Positions 1 to 7,024 of a DNA stretch of 64,000 bases are shown in pieces. The position numbers and the translations under genes are program-made. This DNA comes from Bin55 sp963664665. GTDB lineage: Bacteria > Pseudomonadota > Gammaproteobacteria > Pseudomonadales > Azotimanducaceae. Numbering within the stretch: the stretch's first letter is position 1; each line of letters starts with the position of its first letter. The stretch lies in NCBI GenBank assembly GCA_963664665.2, contig CAXXMH010000004.1, positions 1,054,001-1,118,000 on the forward strand. Reading direction: 5' to 3'. Below the pieces are notes generated by a model. That model made no database searches and was not told the DNA's origin. It saw only the letters and a list, made by a program, of their open reading frames with translations.

Positions 1-378
1 TAAGTATTCGAAGGTGTGTCGCTTCTTGGCGATCGGGTAAACCTCAGGATCATCGATGTCTCCGATGCAAACTACCGTGGTTGCTTGAATCTCGACGTCT
101 TGACCTTTCCCTTGTGACTCCACAACTTTCCCGACAACTGAAACCGAGGCACCGGTTGTCAGTTTGGTAACTTCGTCGTAATTAGCAAGGTCTTGATTAG
201 CAACCACTTGAATAGGGTCAAAGCAAGACCCATCATGTACTGAAAGGAAGGCGAACCCTCCTTTGGATACACGCACGGATCGAAGCCAACCTTCGATCCG
301 TGTGAGTGAATCGATGGACGTCGAACCGGTCAGAATTGATCGCACGGTTACGACTTGGATGGCAGGATCGTTGGTCAC
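1..378 (-). CDS. asnS: Asparagine-tRNA ligase, N-terminal part (runs off the left edge)
   Basis: This is the first 126 codons of a class II aminoacyl-tRNA synthetase that charges tRNA-Asn in the cytoplasm. The translated stretch aligns by eye with the N-terminal OB-fold anticodon-binding domain of E. coli AsnS: a GW-R-R segment, then HDGSCFDPIQ, LTTGASV, a VVGKVVES strand and the DDPEVYPIAKKRH linker that leads to the catalytic domain. The catalytic domain lies outside the window. I chose the GTG at 378 because the codons before it contain no start and the residues from there match the family N-terminus. The FemAB-like gene ends 41 bp upstream on the same strand, so the two may be cotranscribed. 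The family call is firm; the exact start is less certain. Confidence 0.9.
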   Translation of the reverse strand, partial: MTNDPAIQVVTVRSILTGSTSIDSLTRIEGWLRSVRVSKGGFAFLSVHDGSCFDPIQVVANQDLANYDEVTKLTTGASVSVVGKVVESQGKGQDVEIQATTVVCIGDIDDPEVYPIAKKRHTFEYL

Positions 379-419
379 GGCAAGGCTCGAATGATCATGT
401 AAATAGTTGTCAGATAGTC

Positions 420-1604
420 CTACTCACGTTCGAGTACTGTTTTAAATGGTGAATGGGTACGTACGTATTCGATGTCGCTTTTCACGTAGCGTTGCTCGCG
501 TTGGAGAAAGTCTGCCACGGCATCTTTGAAGCTCTCGTTCGCGAGCCAATGCGCCGAATAGGTTTCCCGCGCCAGGTAACCACGCGCGATCTTGTGCGAA
601 CCTTGTGCGCCGGCTTCGACGCATTGCAGCTTGTTCGCGATCGCAAAGTCAATTGCCTGGTAGTAGCAAACTTCAAAGTGCAGGAACGGATGGTGCTCAG
701 TGCAACCCCAATTGCGTCCAAACAAGGTATCTCCACCGATGAAGTTGATAGCACCGGCGATGTACCGATCGTTCCGTTTCGCCAGAATGAGCAGAATCTG
801 CTCTGGCATGGATTCGTTGATCAGACTGAAGAATTCGCGCGTTAAGTAATTAGTACCCCATTTCCGATAGGTCGTGTCCATATAGAACTCGAAAAACGCA
901 TCCCAATGATGTTCTTTTAAATCGCTTCCAGTGACCCATTCGATTTCGATCCCATCTTGACAGGCTTCGCGGCGCTCGCGTCGAATGTTCTTGCGTTTCT
1001 TTGACGATAGTTCGGCTTGGAATTGCTCAAAGTCTCGGTACCCTTGGTTGTACCAGTGAAACTGAGTGTCAAGTCGTTGCAACAACCCGCCCGCTCCGGC
1101 GAGTTTCCACTCTTCTTCTGGCATAAACGTGATATGTAGCGAACTTACGTTGGTTTTGCCAGCGAGTTGAGTCGCCACCTCAAGGAGTTGACGTTGCCAC
1201 TCTAGGTGATATGGACCTGATTTTGCGAGTAAGCGCGGACCTGTCGCCGGCGTAAACGGCACACTCGATTGAAGCTTGGGGTAGTAGCGACCCCCTGCCT
1301 GATGCCAGGCATTGGCCCAGCTCCCGTCGAACACATACTCGCCACGCGAGTGTGACTTGAGGTACAGAGGCATAACCGCGACCGTGTCCTCTTCTGAGTT
1401 CAGCGAAATGTGAAAAGGCGCCCAGCCAGTATCGGGGCAAGCGCTATTGCTTTCCTCTAATGCACGCAAAAACCGATAGTCGATGAATGGGTTGTAAATT
1501 TCGGCATGACTACAAGCGTCCCACGTGGCTTGTGTAATGTCACGGATATCGTAGTGAATGCGACCGACTAGTGTTTTCGGTTCCTGGGTTGCCGAATCGG
1601 GCAC
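420..1604 (-). CDS. FemAB/GNAT-like protein of the DUF482 (peptidogalycan) type
   Basis: This 394-residue soluble protein resembles the DUF482/PF04339 family, a GNAT-fold group related to FemAB aminoacyl transferases. Supporting segments are the N-terminal NPFIDYRFLRALEES, the GSWANAW and YYPKLQSSVPFTPATGPR blocks in the first third, a basic SSKKRKNIRRERR stretch near residue 205, and the C-terminal GAQGSHKIARGYLA block. These are hallmarks of the family, whose substrate is not established. Length is normal (about 380 residues). The start is a GTG at 1604. It is transcribed toward asnS, 41 bp away, and divergently from the SLATT-like gene. I am fairly sure of the family and do not assign a reaction. 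Confidence 0.75.
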   Translation of the reverse strand: MPDSATQEPKTLVGRIHYDIRDITQATWDACSHAEIYNPFIDYRFLRALEESNSACPDTGWAPFHISLNSEEDTVAVMPLYLKSHSRGEYVFDGSWANAWHQAGGRYYPKLQSSVPFTPATGPRLLAKSGPYHLEWQRQLLEVATQLAGKTNVSSLHITFMPEEEWKLAGAGGLLQRLDTQFHWYNQGYRDFEQFQAELSSKKRKNIRRERREACQDGIEIEWVTGSDLKEHHWDAFFEFYMDTTYRKWGTNYLTREFFSLINESMPEQILLILAKRNDRYIAGAINFIGGDTLFGRNWGCTEHHPFLHFEVCYYQAIDFAIANKLQCVEAGAQGSHKIARGYLARETYSAHWLANESFKDAVADFLQREQRYVKSDIEYVRTHSPFKTVLERE

Positions 1605-1869
1605 CGTTAGGTTTGCTGGGCGGATTGGTTAAGCATATCCAATCGGGTGGTCGTACTTCATTGAGTGAGGTGAGTTCCGGTTGTTAGGCGTGAAATCGAT
1701 CCTTCGAAAACCACCTTGATACATTTTTTTGGAACGTAATTGACACGTCCTGCGCGATGGTCGCTTCTCGTTTGTTAACTTAACTTACTCGTACTCAGAA
1801 TTGTAGAATTTGGCCAAATGTCGAGTTTTACGTTAGTCTCACATCTGAAGTTCCTCAATCGCAAGCGTT
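1605..1869. other. Divergent intergenic region before the SLATT-like cassette
   Basis: This 265-bp AT-rich gap separates the leftward FemAB-like gene from the rightward cassette, so it should hold promoters for both. TTGACA at 1740-1745 fits a -35 box, but nothing good sits 16-18 bp downstream of it. TAGAAT at 1804-1809 could serve as a -10 box for the cassette, with only a poor -35. I see no gene, tRNA or clear terminator here. The promoter assignments are guesses. Confidence 0.3.
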
Positions 1870-2424
1870 ATGCCTGATACGGCTCTTCAAGAAACTTCAA
1901 AACACACGCGAAGCGAAGTATGGGGGGAGTTATATTCTGCGGAATATGCTTTTCTCTACTACCAAGAACTTGAGAAAAAGCTCTTAAGGACACACAAGCT
2001 TTTTAGTTGGTTGACGGTAGCGTTAGGTGGCGGTGCTATCGCTCCAGCGATATTACTTGCCTTTTCCTCGGATAGTCAAGCTGACGGTTACCTTGGTTGG
2101 TGGTTTGCTATTCAAGGCATCGCGTTAGCGGTCGTCACGTTGATTGACAAAATGGGAAACTACGGTAGAAAAGCCTCGATAGCCTCAGGTATTTCAAGGT
2201 CATGTGGTCGCGCCGCCCGGGATTTAGCTAATCTCTTTTCAGAGATCGATCAGCGAAACGTCGACGATAAATGGGCGAGATCTAGATTAGACGACTTAAT
2301 TCGACTTAAAGGCGAGATCACGAACGCGGGTGAAACTGCGGAAATAATGGTCGATAACGAAAGTAAAGAAAGTTTAAGTGCGGCGGATAGTGCGTACGAG
2401 CGCCTGGTTAATCGCTATGAGTAG
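1870..2424 (+). CDS. Two-TM membrane protein, SLATT-like
   Basis: This 184-residue protein has a charged N-terminal helical stretch, two adjacent hydrophobic helices (about residues 44-66 and 74-93) joined by a short polar loop, then a long charged helical tail. That architecture and the motifs around it (LYYQELEKKLLRTHKLFSWLTV, then TLIDKMGNYGRKASIA after TM2) fit the SLATT group: two-TM proteins described as predicted pore-forming effectors in nucleotide-signalled conflict systems. No SMODS/CD-NTase or SLOG sensor gene lies beside it, so membership is inferred from shape. Its last 8 bp overlap the polyproline ORF, and a GIY-YIG gene follows. Codon use looks more AT-rich than in the core genes, and the cassette sits between core genome and insertion sequences, both consistent with acquisition by transfer. 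A generic two-TM protein is the alternative. Confidence 0.6.
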   Translation: MPDTALQETSKHTRSEVWGELYSAEYAFLYYQELEKKLLRTHKLFSWLTVALGGGAIAPAILLAFSSDSQADGYLGWWFAIQGIALAVVTLIDKMGNYGRKASIASGISRSCGRAARDLANLFSEIDQRNVDDKWARSRLDDLIRLKGEITNAGETAEIMVDNESKESLSAADSAYERLVNRYE

Positions 2425-2539
2425 CAACGACCGCTTAGAAAGAAGGAATCAGAGACCGACCCCACCTAGAAACCCGCCACCGCCACCGCCACCGCCACCA
2501 CCACCACCACCACCACCACAATCGCCACCATCACGATAA
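2417..2539 (+). CDS. 40-residue basic polyproline peptide overlapping the SLATT-like gene
   Basis: An ATG at 2417 overlaps the stop of the upstream gene (ATGAGTAG) and opens a 40-codon frame ending in TAA at 2539. The N-terminal 19 residues are rich in Arg, Asn and Pro; then come 15 consecutive prolines encoded by CCG/CCA codons, and a short QSPPSR tail. No fold can be predicted. The overlap is typical of translational coupling, and the frame ends 17 bp before the ATG of the GIY-YIG gene, so all three could form one operon. It may be a real linker-like peptide. It may instead be the C-terminal extension of the membrane protein, reached by ribosomal frameshifting, or a chance reading of a CCA-repeat tract. 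Confidence 0.45.
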   Translation: MSSNDRLERRNQRPTPPRNPPPPPPPPPPPPPPPQSPPSR

Positions 2540-2556
2540 GTCAATTGGGTTTACTG

Positions 2557-2862
2557 ATGACGCAGCAGACAGTAGATTGGTTGAGCTACACCTTTAACAT
2601 ACATCCACCAGCAACTAATTGGGCAGATGTTGGTGGGCTTTATATTTTTACTTATGTGACGGAGTCGAACCAATGGCACCCGTTGTACATTGGACAAACC
2701 AACTCGCTAGCAGACAGAATACCGGGTCACGATCGATGGAAAGAGGCGGTCGAACTAGGTGCTACGCATATTCACGCACGGGCGGAGACGACTCTCGACA
2801 ATAGACTGCGAATTGAGAGCGAACTAATTCAAGCATATGTGCCTTATCTAAACAGAAACTAG
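2557..2862 (+). CDS. Small GIY-YIG nuclease-like protein
   Basis: The 101-residue product is essentially one GIY-YIG domain. From the ATG at 2557, GLYIF is at residues 27-31 and YIGQT at 44-48, matching the two signature strands with a 12-residue gap. They are followed by an Arg (R54) and His (H58) in the expected helix, and by a C-terminal E-x-x-L-I (E87) and P-x-L-N ending that fit the metal-binding Glu and conserved Asn. The Tyr, Arg and Glu needed for catalysis all appear present. A TTG at 2545 is an in-frame alternative start; neither has a strong ribosome-binding site. Other small GIY-YIG proteins cut or bind DNA, but the target here is unknown. It follows the polyproline ORF closely, suggesting an operon with it and the SLATT-like gene. 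Confidence 0.75.
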   Translation: MTQQTVDWLSYTFNIHPPATNWADVGGLYIFTYVTESNQWHPLYIGQTNSLADRIPGHDRWKEAVELGATHIHARAETTLDNRLRIESELIQAYVPYLNRN

Positions 2863-3400
2863 ATCAACGCCTACGTACAGGTGGTATCGAATTGGGAGAC
2901 GGTTCATTAATGGATTTAAACTGTAATGGAACCAGCTTGGTATACGCCAATTTTGGCAGGTCTTAGACCCATAAGGGTTATCAAGCCCACGCGTAGCCGT
3001 CGCGGCGGCTTGATGAATGTAGGGCTGACGTACTTTCCAACCGTCCAGTTCGTCGCTCATATACCGACATCGGAGCACCAACATCTTGGTAGCACTATGC
3101 AGCGACCAGTGCATGGCGCCTCATACAAAGCCCCTACATCCTTCCCGCTCTACAATTTCGCTGTACGATCACTTCCAAAACGCGTATTGGTCCGCATTGC
3201 ATCGGATCGTGTCGCTATAACCGAGGCTATCCGACCAGACATTCCCCGCGCCGTCTGGCATAAGGGACCTGGGGTAAGTTTGTGCAACTTTTTTCATATT
3301 AGTTCGTGCGGTTTTGGTGATTTGGGCGGCTGCCGTTCGCCGCGCATAATTGGCAATCCTAACAGGTAGTTAGGCTCGTGTCGGCCACGGAGGGCCACCC
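2863..3400. other. Gene-poor stretch between the cassette and the IS4-type transposase
   Basis: I find no convincing gene in these 538 bp; the open frame at 2926-3369 has no recognisable motif and I do not call it. An 8-bp inverted repeat lies at 2980-2987 and 3007-3014 (ATCAAGCC/GGCTTGAT) with a 19-bp loop. GGGACCTGGGGTAAG, starting near 3266, could be an insertion-sequence or repeat end, but I could not find its partner on the far side of the transposase. A GGAGGG ribosome-binding site sits just before the transposase ATG at 3401. Confidence 0.4.
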
Positions 3401-4687
3401 ATGTCCAAGTCACGGCGCAAGACTGCCCTGATGGGCGACTTGCTAGAGCGCGTACGGGAGCAATTCCAGCGTGTGACGATTGGCGACGATCGCCCTGCCA
3501 ACACGTATACAGCGAGGGATTGCCTCATGTGCGGGTTGGCGATCTTCGTGTTGAAATTTCCGTCGATGTTGAAGTTCGACGACGCCCGCGACGAGCCGGT
3601 GCTATGCGGCAACTTGCGGCGGTTGTTTGGGGTCGCACGGGCGCCGACCGACTCGACCTTGCGGCGTCGCTTGGACGCCATCGACCCGAAGGCGGTACAT
3701 CGCGTCTTGCGCATCCTCTTCGGGCGGTTGCTCCGGCATCGTCATCTGGAGCCCTTTCGGACGGCGGACGGCGCGTTGCCGCTGGCGGTTGACGGCACGG
3801 GCTACTACACCTCCACGAACGTGCACTGCAACCGTTGCCTGAACCAGAAGACGCGGGGCGGCGAGATTCGTTATCGGCATGCGATCTTGGGGGCGGTGGT
3901 GGTGCATCCGGACGTTGACCAAGTCGTCCCCGCCGCGGTCGAACCGATCATGAAAATCGACGGCGCGAGCAAGCAGGACTGCGAGCAGAACGCCTTCAAG
4001 CGCTTGCTTCCGCGACTGATGAAGGAACGCCAGGGCTGCCGCTTTGTCGTGCTCGCCGATGCGTTGTATGCCAATGCGCCGACGGTGAAGCGGTTGCGCG
4101 AGCACGGGCAGGACTTCATCCTGACCGTGAAGGACGGCAGTCACGCCCACGCCTTAGAGCAACTTCACGACATCAGCTTTCAAGACGATCCTGACGACCC
4201 GCTGTGCAGCTATCGATGGCTCGAACAGGCGCAATTGAACGAAGAACACGGCGAGGCCTGCCTGGTCACGCTGGTCGAACAGGATACGTGGGACCGCCAC
4301 GGGAAGCACGCCCGGTGGAGCTGGGCGACCAATCGCCCGGTTGGGACGGTGGCCGACGCCCGCGCGATTGCGCAGTTGGGACGGTCCCGCTGGCGGATAG
4401 AAAACAACGTGTTCAAGACCCTGAAAGCCGAAGACGGCTATCACTTCGAGCACAACTACGGGCATGGCGAGCATCACTTATGCACGATCATGATGCTGTT
4501 GATGTTTCTGGCGTTCACCATCGATCAGGTCAACGCCATGGCGTGCGCCTTCTTTCAAGCCGCACGGGAACGCCAACGCGCCGCTTATTCCTTGTGGGAA
4601 TCGCAACGCGCCATCATATTGTTCATCGCCTGCGCTTCGTGGGATGAGTTCTACAACCGCCTCGCAGGCGTACCGCCCGACATCTAG
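3401..4687 (+). CDS. DDE transposase of the IS4 superfamily
   Basis: The 428-residue protein is an apparently intact DDE/RNase H-fold transposase that would move its own insertion sequence. The triad is readable: D131 in LAVDGTGYY, D220 in VVLADALYAN, and E334 in SRWRIENNVFKTLK. The last is followed by the EHNYGHGEHHL block often seen in IS4-related and unclassified (ISNCY) elements. A clear ribosome-binding site (GGAGGG) precedes the ATG. Base composition is clearly more GC-rich than the neighbouring cassette, supporting recent arrival. I could not identify terminal inverted repeats or target duplications, so the ends of the element are undefined. The superfamily is firm, the family is not. 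Confidence 0.85.
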   Translation: MSKSRRKTALMGDLLERVREQFQRVTIGDDRPANTYTARDCLMCGLAIFVLKFPSMLKFDDARDEPVLCGNLRRLFGVARAPTDSTLRRRLDAIDPKAVHRVLRILFGRLLRHRHLEPFRTADGALPLAVDGTGYYTSTNVHCNRCLNQKTRGGEIRYRHAILGAVVVHPDVDQVVPAAVEPIMKIDGASKQDCEQNAFKRLLPRLMKERQGCRFVVLADALYANAPTVKRLREHGQDFILTVKDGSHAHALEQLHDISFQDDPDDPLCSYRWLEQAQLNEEHGEACLVTLVEQDTWDRHGKHARWSWATNRPVGTVADARAIAQLGRSRWRIENNVFKTLKAEDGYHFEHNYGHGEHHLCTIMMLLMFLAFTIDQVNAMACAFFQAARERQRAAYSLWESQRAIILFIACASWDEFYNRLAGVPPDI

Positions 4688-5163
4688 TCGCCCGACCTCG
4701 GTCGCTGACTCCTAGCGGCACTCACACACCAATCCACCGAACGATTTGCCAGCGACGCGCACCCACGTCGCGGATCGCTCACGCCCAGCGCTTGTCCGGC
4801 GACAAGAAAATGGACCGCCTCGGCGAGGAACGCCACAAAACATGCGTATTAACACGCTCAGCAACGGCAAAATGCGGACCATTCACCCTTCAAGAAAACT
4901 ATATTTCGCATGGCGTTGTTGAGCGGGGAATTTCTGCTATCCGACATCGAGGTACTGATTTCAAGCACGTACGAACTCTAAGCGTTGAAACGGCTGCTTC
5001 TCGCCATACCTCGAGTGTCAAATGGTTCTTTCTAAAGCGAATTTGCGAGAAATTGCTGTCACAATCGAAATACGCGTGGCGTGCAGGAAGGTGGTAGGCA
5101 CATTTGTTGATTTAGACCAAGGATTAATACTCTTCGCCAAATTCAAGCTGCCGAAATTACAAT
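4688..5163. other. Non-coding stretch between the two types of insertion sequence
   Basis: These 476 bp hold no convincing gene. Open frames at 4792-5097 and 5022-5282 have no recognisable domain, and the second runs into the left end of the IS1182-type element. The first part, to about 4800, is GC-rich like the upstream transposase and may still belong to that element. The rest is more AT-rich, like native sequence. It would continue directly into the segment at 6819 if the first IS1182-type copy were removed. Confidence 0.35.
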
Positions 5164-5167
5164 ATAT

Positions 5168-6818
5168 GAGGCTGTTGAAAATGTCGCTTTTGGGTTGGCA
5201 TTCAAGGCGATTTAAGCTAACATTTAGCTTTCGATTAGTCAACGGTACCCCCCGCCATGATTGGAGATGTCAATCGCGCTGAGCCTGTGCTGTTTCCGCC
5301 GTCGCTGGAAGAACTGCTGCCGGACGATCACGTCGCGCGACTGTACGTACGGGTGGCGGCGCGGTTGGACTTGTCAGCGTTAGAGGCGACGTACCATGTG
5401 GATGCGGGGCGCAAGGGGTACCCGCCGGCCGTGCTGCTGGCGCTGTGGCTGTACGGTTACATGACCGGCGTGAACAGTTCGCGCAAGCTGGAGCAAGCGA
5501 CCCATGACCGGCTGGATTTCATGTACATCGCCGGGGGTCAGCATCCGGACCACACGACGCTGGCGAACTTTCGCCGTGCGCATCGTGCGGCGTTTGAAGC
5601 GGCGGCGGCGGAATTCTTGCAGGTGCTGATCGAAGGCGGCGTGGTGCAGTTGTCCGCGATTGCGGTTGACGGGACGAAGCTGAAGGCGTATGCGGCGCGG
5701 GAGAAATCGTTGACGGCGAAGCTGGCGCGGAAACGCATCGAGGTCTGTCAAAAGGTGATTGCGCGCTTGTCCGAACAGGCGGACCGCCATGACGCTGAAG
5801 GCGCGGATGCCAACGTTCATGCGGTCGGTGCCGCCGTTGACGATGACGTCTTGACGCGGCTGCTGGTGGACGTCAAGCGCTACGAGGCGATGGCGGCAAA
5901 ACTGGATGCGGCGGACGCCGCTGCGCTGGCGGCCGAACAAGCCGCTTACGACAAGCTGCAGGCGGCCCGCGACGCGCATGAAAAAGCCCATGGCGCGAAG
6001 CCCCGGGGTGCGCCGCCGAAGCCGCCAGGGGATGCGCCCAAGCAGGCGGCGCGAGAACACTTGACCGACCCCGATTCGCAGCTGATGAAGACCCGTGACG
6101 GGATCATGCCGGCGTACAACGCGCAAGCGGGCGTCGACGTGGACACGCAGCTCATCGTGACGTCGGGCGTGACCGACGCGCCGACCGACCACGGTCAGAT
6201 CGTGCCGACGCTGGATGCGCTCGAAGCGTTGCCCACCGTCGAGCCAGACGTGGCGGCTGCCGCCGCGGATGACGAAGACGGTCGCATGAACCTGTTGGCG
6301 GACGCGGGTTACTACAGCGACGACAATGTTCGGGCGTGCGAGAAAGGCGGCGTCAAGGCCTATATCGCCACCGGCAAAAACGGGCGGGCACAACCACCGA
6401 AAGGGTCTTGTTCGCAAGCGGTCGAGACCATGGTGGCACGGATGCAGGACGTGGTCGGCCAGGCCCTGTATCGCAAGCGCAAGAGCACGGTCGAAACGAC
6501 GTTCGGCTGCATCAAGGACGCGATGGGATTTCGGTATCCGAAGATGCGCGGTCTCGCCGGCGTTCAAACCGAGTGGCAGCTGGCGTGTCTGGCGTGGAAC
6601 GTCAAACGCTTGTACAGTTTAGGTAGGGAAAGTCTATTCTGAATGCGGAGAAACGCGAAAACCACCTCAAAGTGGATGCAATATGGCTGGTTTCGGTGAC
6701 TTTGAGCGTTTAATTTCGGTCGAATCCGGCTTGACCGGCGCACCGACACCGATCGGGCCGATTAAATGCGATCGCGAGCGAAAAACGCCGCAAAACCGAG
6801 TCGAAAATCAACAGCCTC
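5168..6818 (+). mobile_element. IS1182-type insertion sequence, copy A
   Basis: The element is 1651 bp. It begins GAGGCTGTTGA and ends with the inverted form TCAACAGCCTC. ATAT lies immediately outside both ends (5164-5167 and 6819-6822), a 4-bp target duplication. The single transposase gene occupies 5257-6642, leaving about 90 bp on the left and 176 bp on the right. As far as I can read, the sequence matches copy B at 7025-8675 base for base, implying very recent transposition. The two copies lie in the same orientation. Confidence 0.9.
5257..6642 (+). CDS. IS1182-family transposase (copy A)
   Basis: The 461-residue protein has the layout of IS1182-type DDE transposases. The N-terminal DUF772-like region carries DHVARLY and a GYMTGVNSSRKLEQ block. 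It is followed by D138 in IAVDGTKLKAYA, an insertion rich in Ala and charged residues (about 150-265), D349 in LLADAGYYSD, and E413 in STVETTFGCIKDAMGFR. All three catalytic acids are present, and the reading frame is intact, so the element may be active. The ATG at 5257 directly follows a CCCCGCC stretch without a good ribosome-binding site. The predicted protein is the same as that of copy B. Confidence 0.92.
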   Translation: MIGDVNRAEPVLFPPSLEELLPDDHVARLYVRVAARLDLSALEATYHVDAGRKGYPPAVLLALWLYGYMTGVNSSRKLEQATHDRLDFMYIAGGQHPDHTTLANFRRAHRAAFEAAAAEFLQVLIEGGVVQLSAIAVDGTKLKAYAAREKSLTAKLARKRIEVCQKVIARLSEQADRHDAEGADANVHAVGAAVDDDVLTRLLVDVKRYEAMAAKLDAADAAALAAEQAAYDKLQAARDAHEKAHGAKPRGAPPKPPGDAPKQAAREHLTDPDSQLMKTRDGIMPAYNAQAGVDVDTQLIVTSGVTDAPTDHGQIVPTLDALEALPTVEPDVAAAAADDEDGRMNLLADAGYYSDDNVRACEKGGVKAYIATGKNGRAQPPKGSCSQAVETMVARMQDVVGQALYRKRKSTVETTFGCIKDAMGFRYPKMRGLAGVQTEWQLACLAWNVKRLYSLGRESLF

Positions 6819-7024
6819 ATATCTAATTAAATCAATAAGATAGTTTTGGCGTATGCTTTGCCTATAATCAAAAACAGCCTTGCGAGAGGGACAAATGCCT
6901 GAAGTTTTCGCCATGATCGTGTTGATCAGTCAATCCCGTACTATTGCGAGCGCATACGGACCTTCTTGTGATGTGATTTGTCGAAGCGGGCGAGACCACC
7001 TTCGCCAGTTTTCCTTTCGTTTTA
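6819..7024. other. Native 206-bp segment trapped between the two IS1182-type copies
   Basis: This is probably the original upstream region of the efflux operon that now starts at 8699. It holds a perfect -10 box (6863-6868) and a GAGAGGG ribosome-binding site 5-6 bases before an ATG at 6895. That ATG opens a frame running into the second insertion sequence. If copy B is removed in silence, the frame would read on out of phase into the efflux gene, so it may be only a leader. A 5-bp stem, GGCGA/TCGCC, near 6990-7010 precedes a T-rich stretch and could be a weak terminator. Confidence 0.4.
6863..6868 (+). promoter_or_regulatory. Perfect TATAAT -10 box, possible original promoter of the efflux operon
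   Basis: TATAAT matches the sigma-70 -10 consensus exactly. The -35 position 17 bp upstream (6840-6845) is a poor match, so strength is uncertain. Before the copy B insertion it would have stood about 180 bp upstream of the efflux ATG; it is now more than 1.8 kb away. Confidence 0.4.

Noticed and set aside
1605..1690. GTTAGGC near 1684 as a possible attC end flanking the SLATT-like cassette
   Set aside because: I could not find the matching RYYYAAC box at a suitable distance, so an integron cassette origin is not supported.
2926..3369. A 147-codon frame on the plus strand
   Set aside because: It has no recognisable motif or ribosome-binding site and lies between mobile elements; it looks like chance.
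3602..4150. A 182-codon antisense frame in the IS4-type transposase
   Set aside because: It mirrors the transposase frame and has no features of a protein family.
5380..6567. A 395-codon open frame on the minus strand inside the IS1182-type transposase (and its twin at 7237-8424)
   Set aside because: It is antisense to a clear transposase, has an Arg-rich composition typical of GC-rich antisense frames, and shows no domain.
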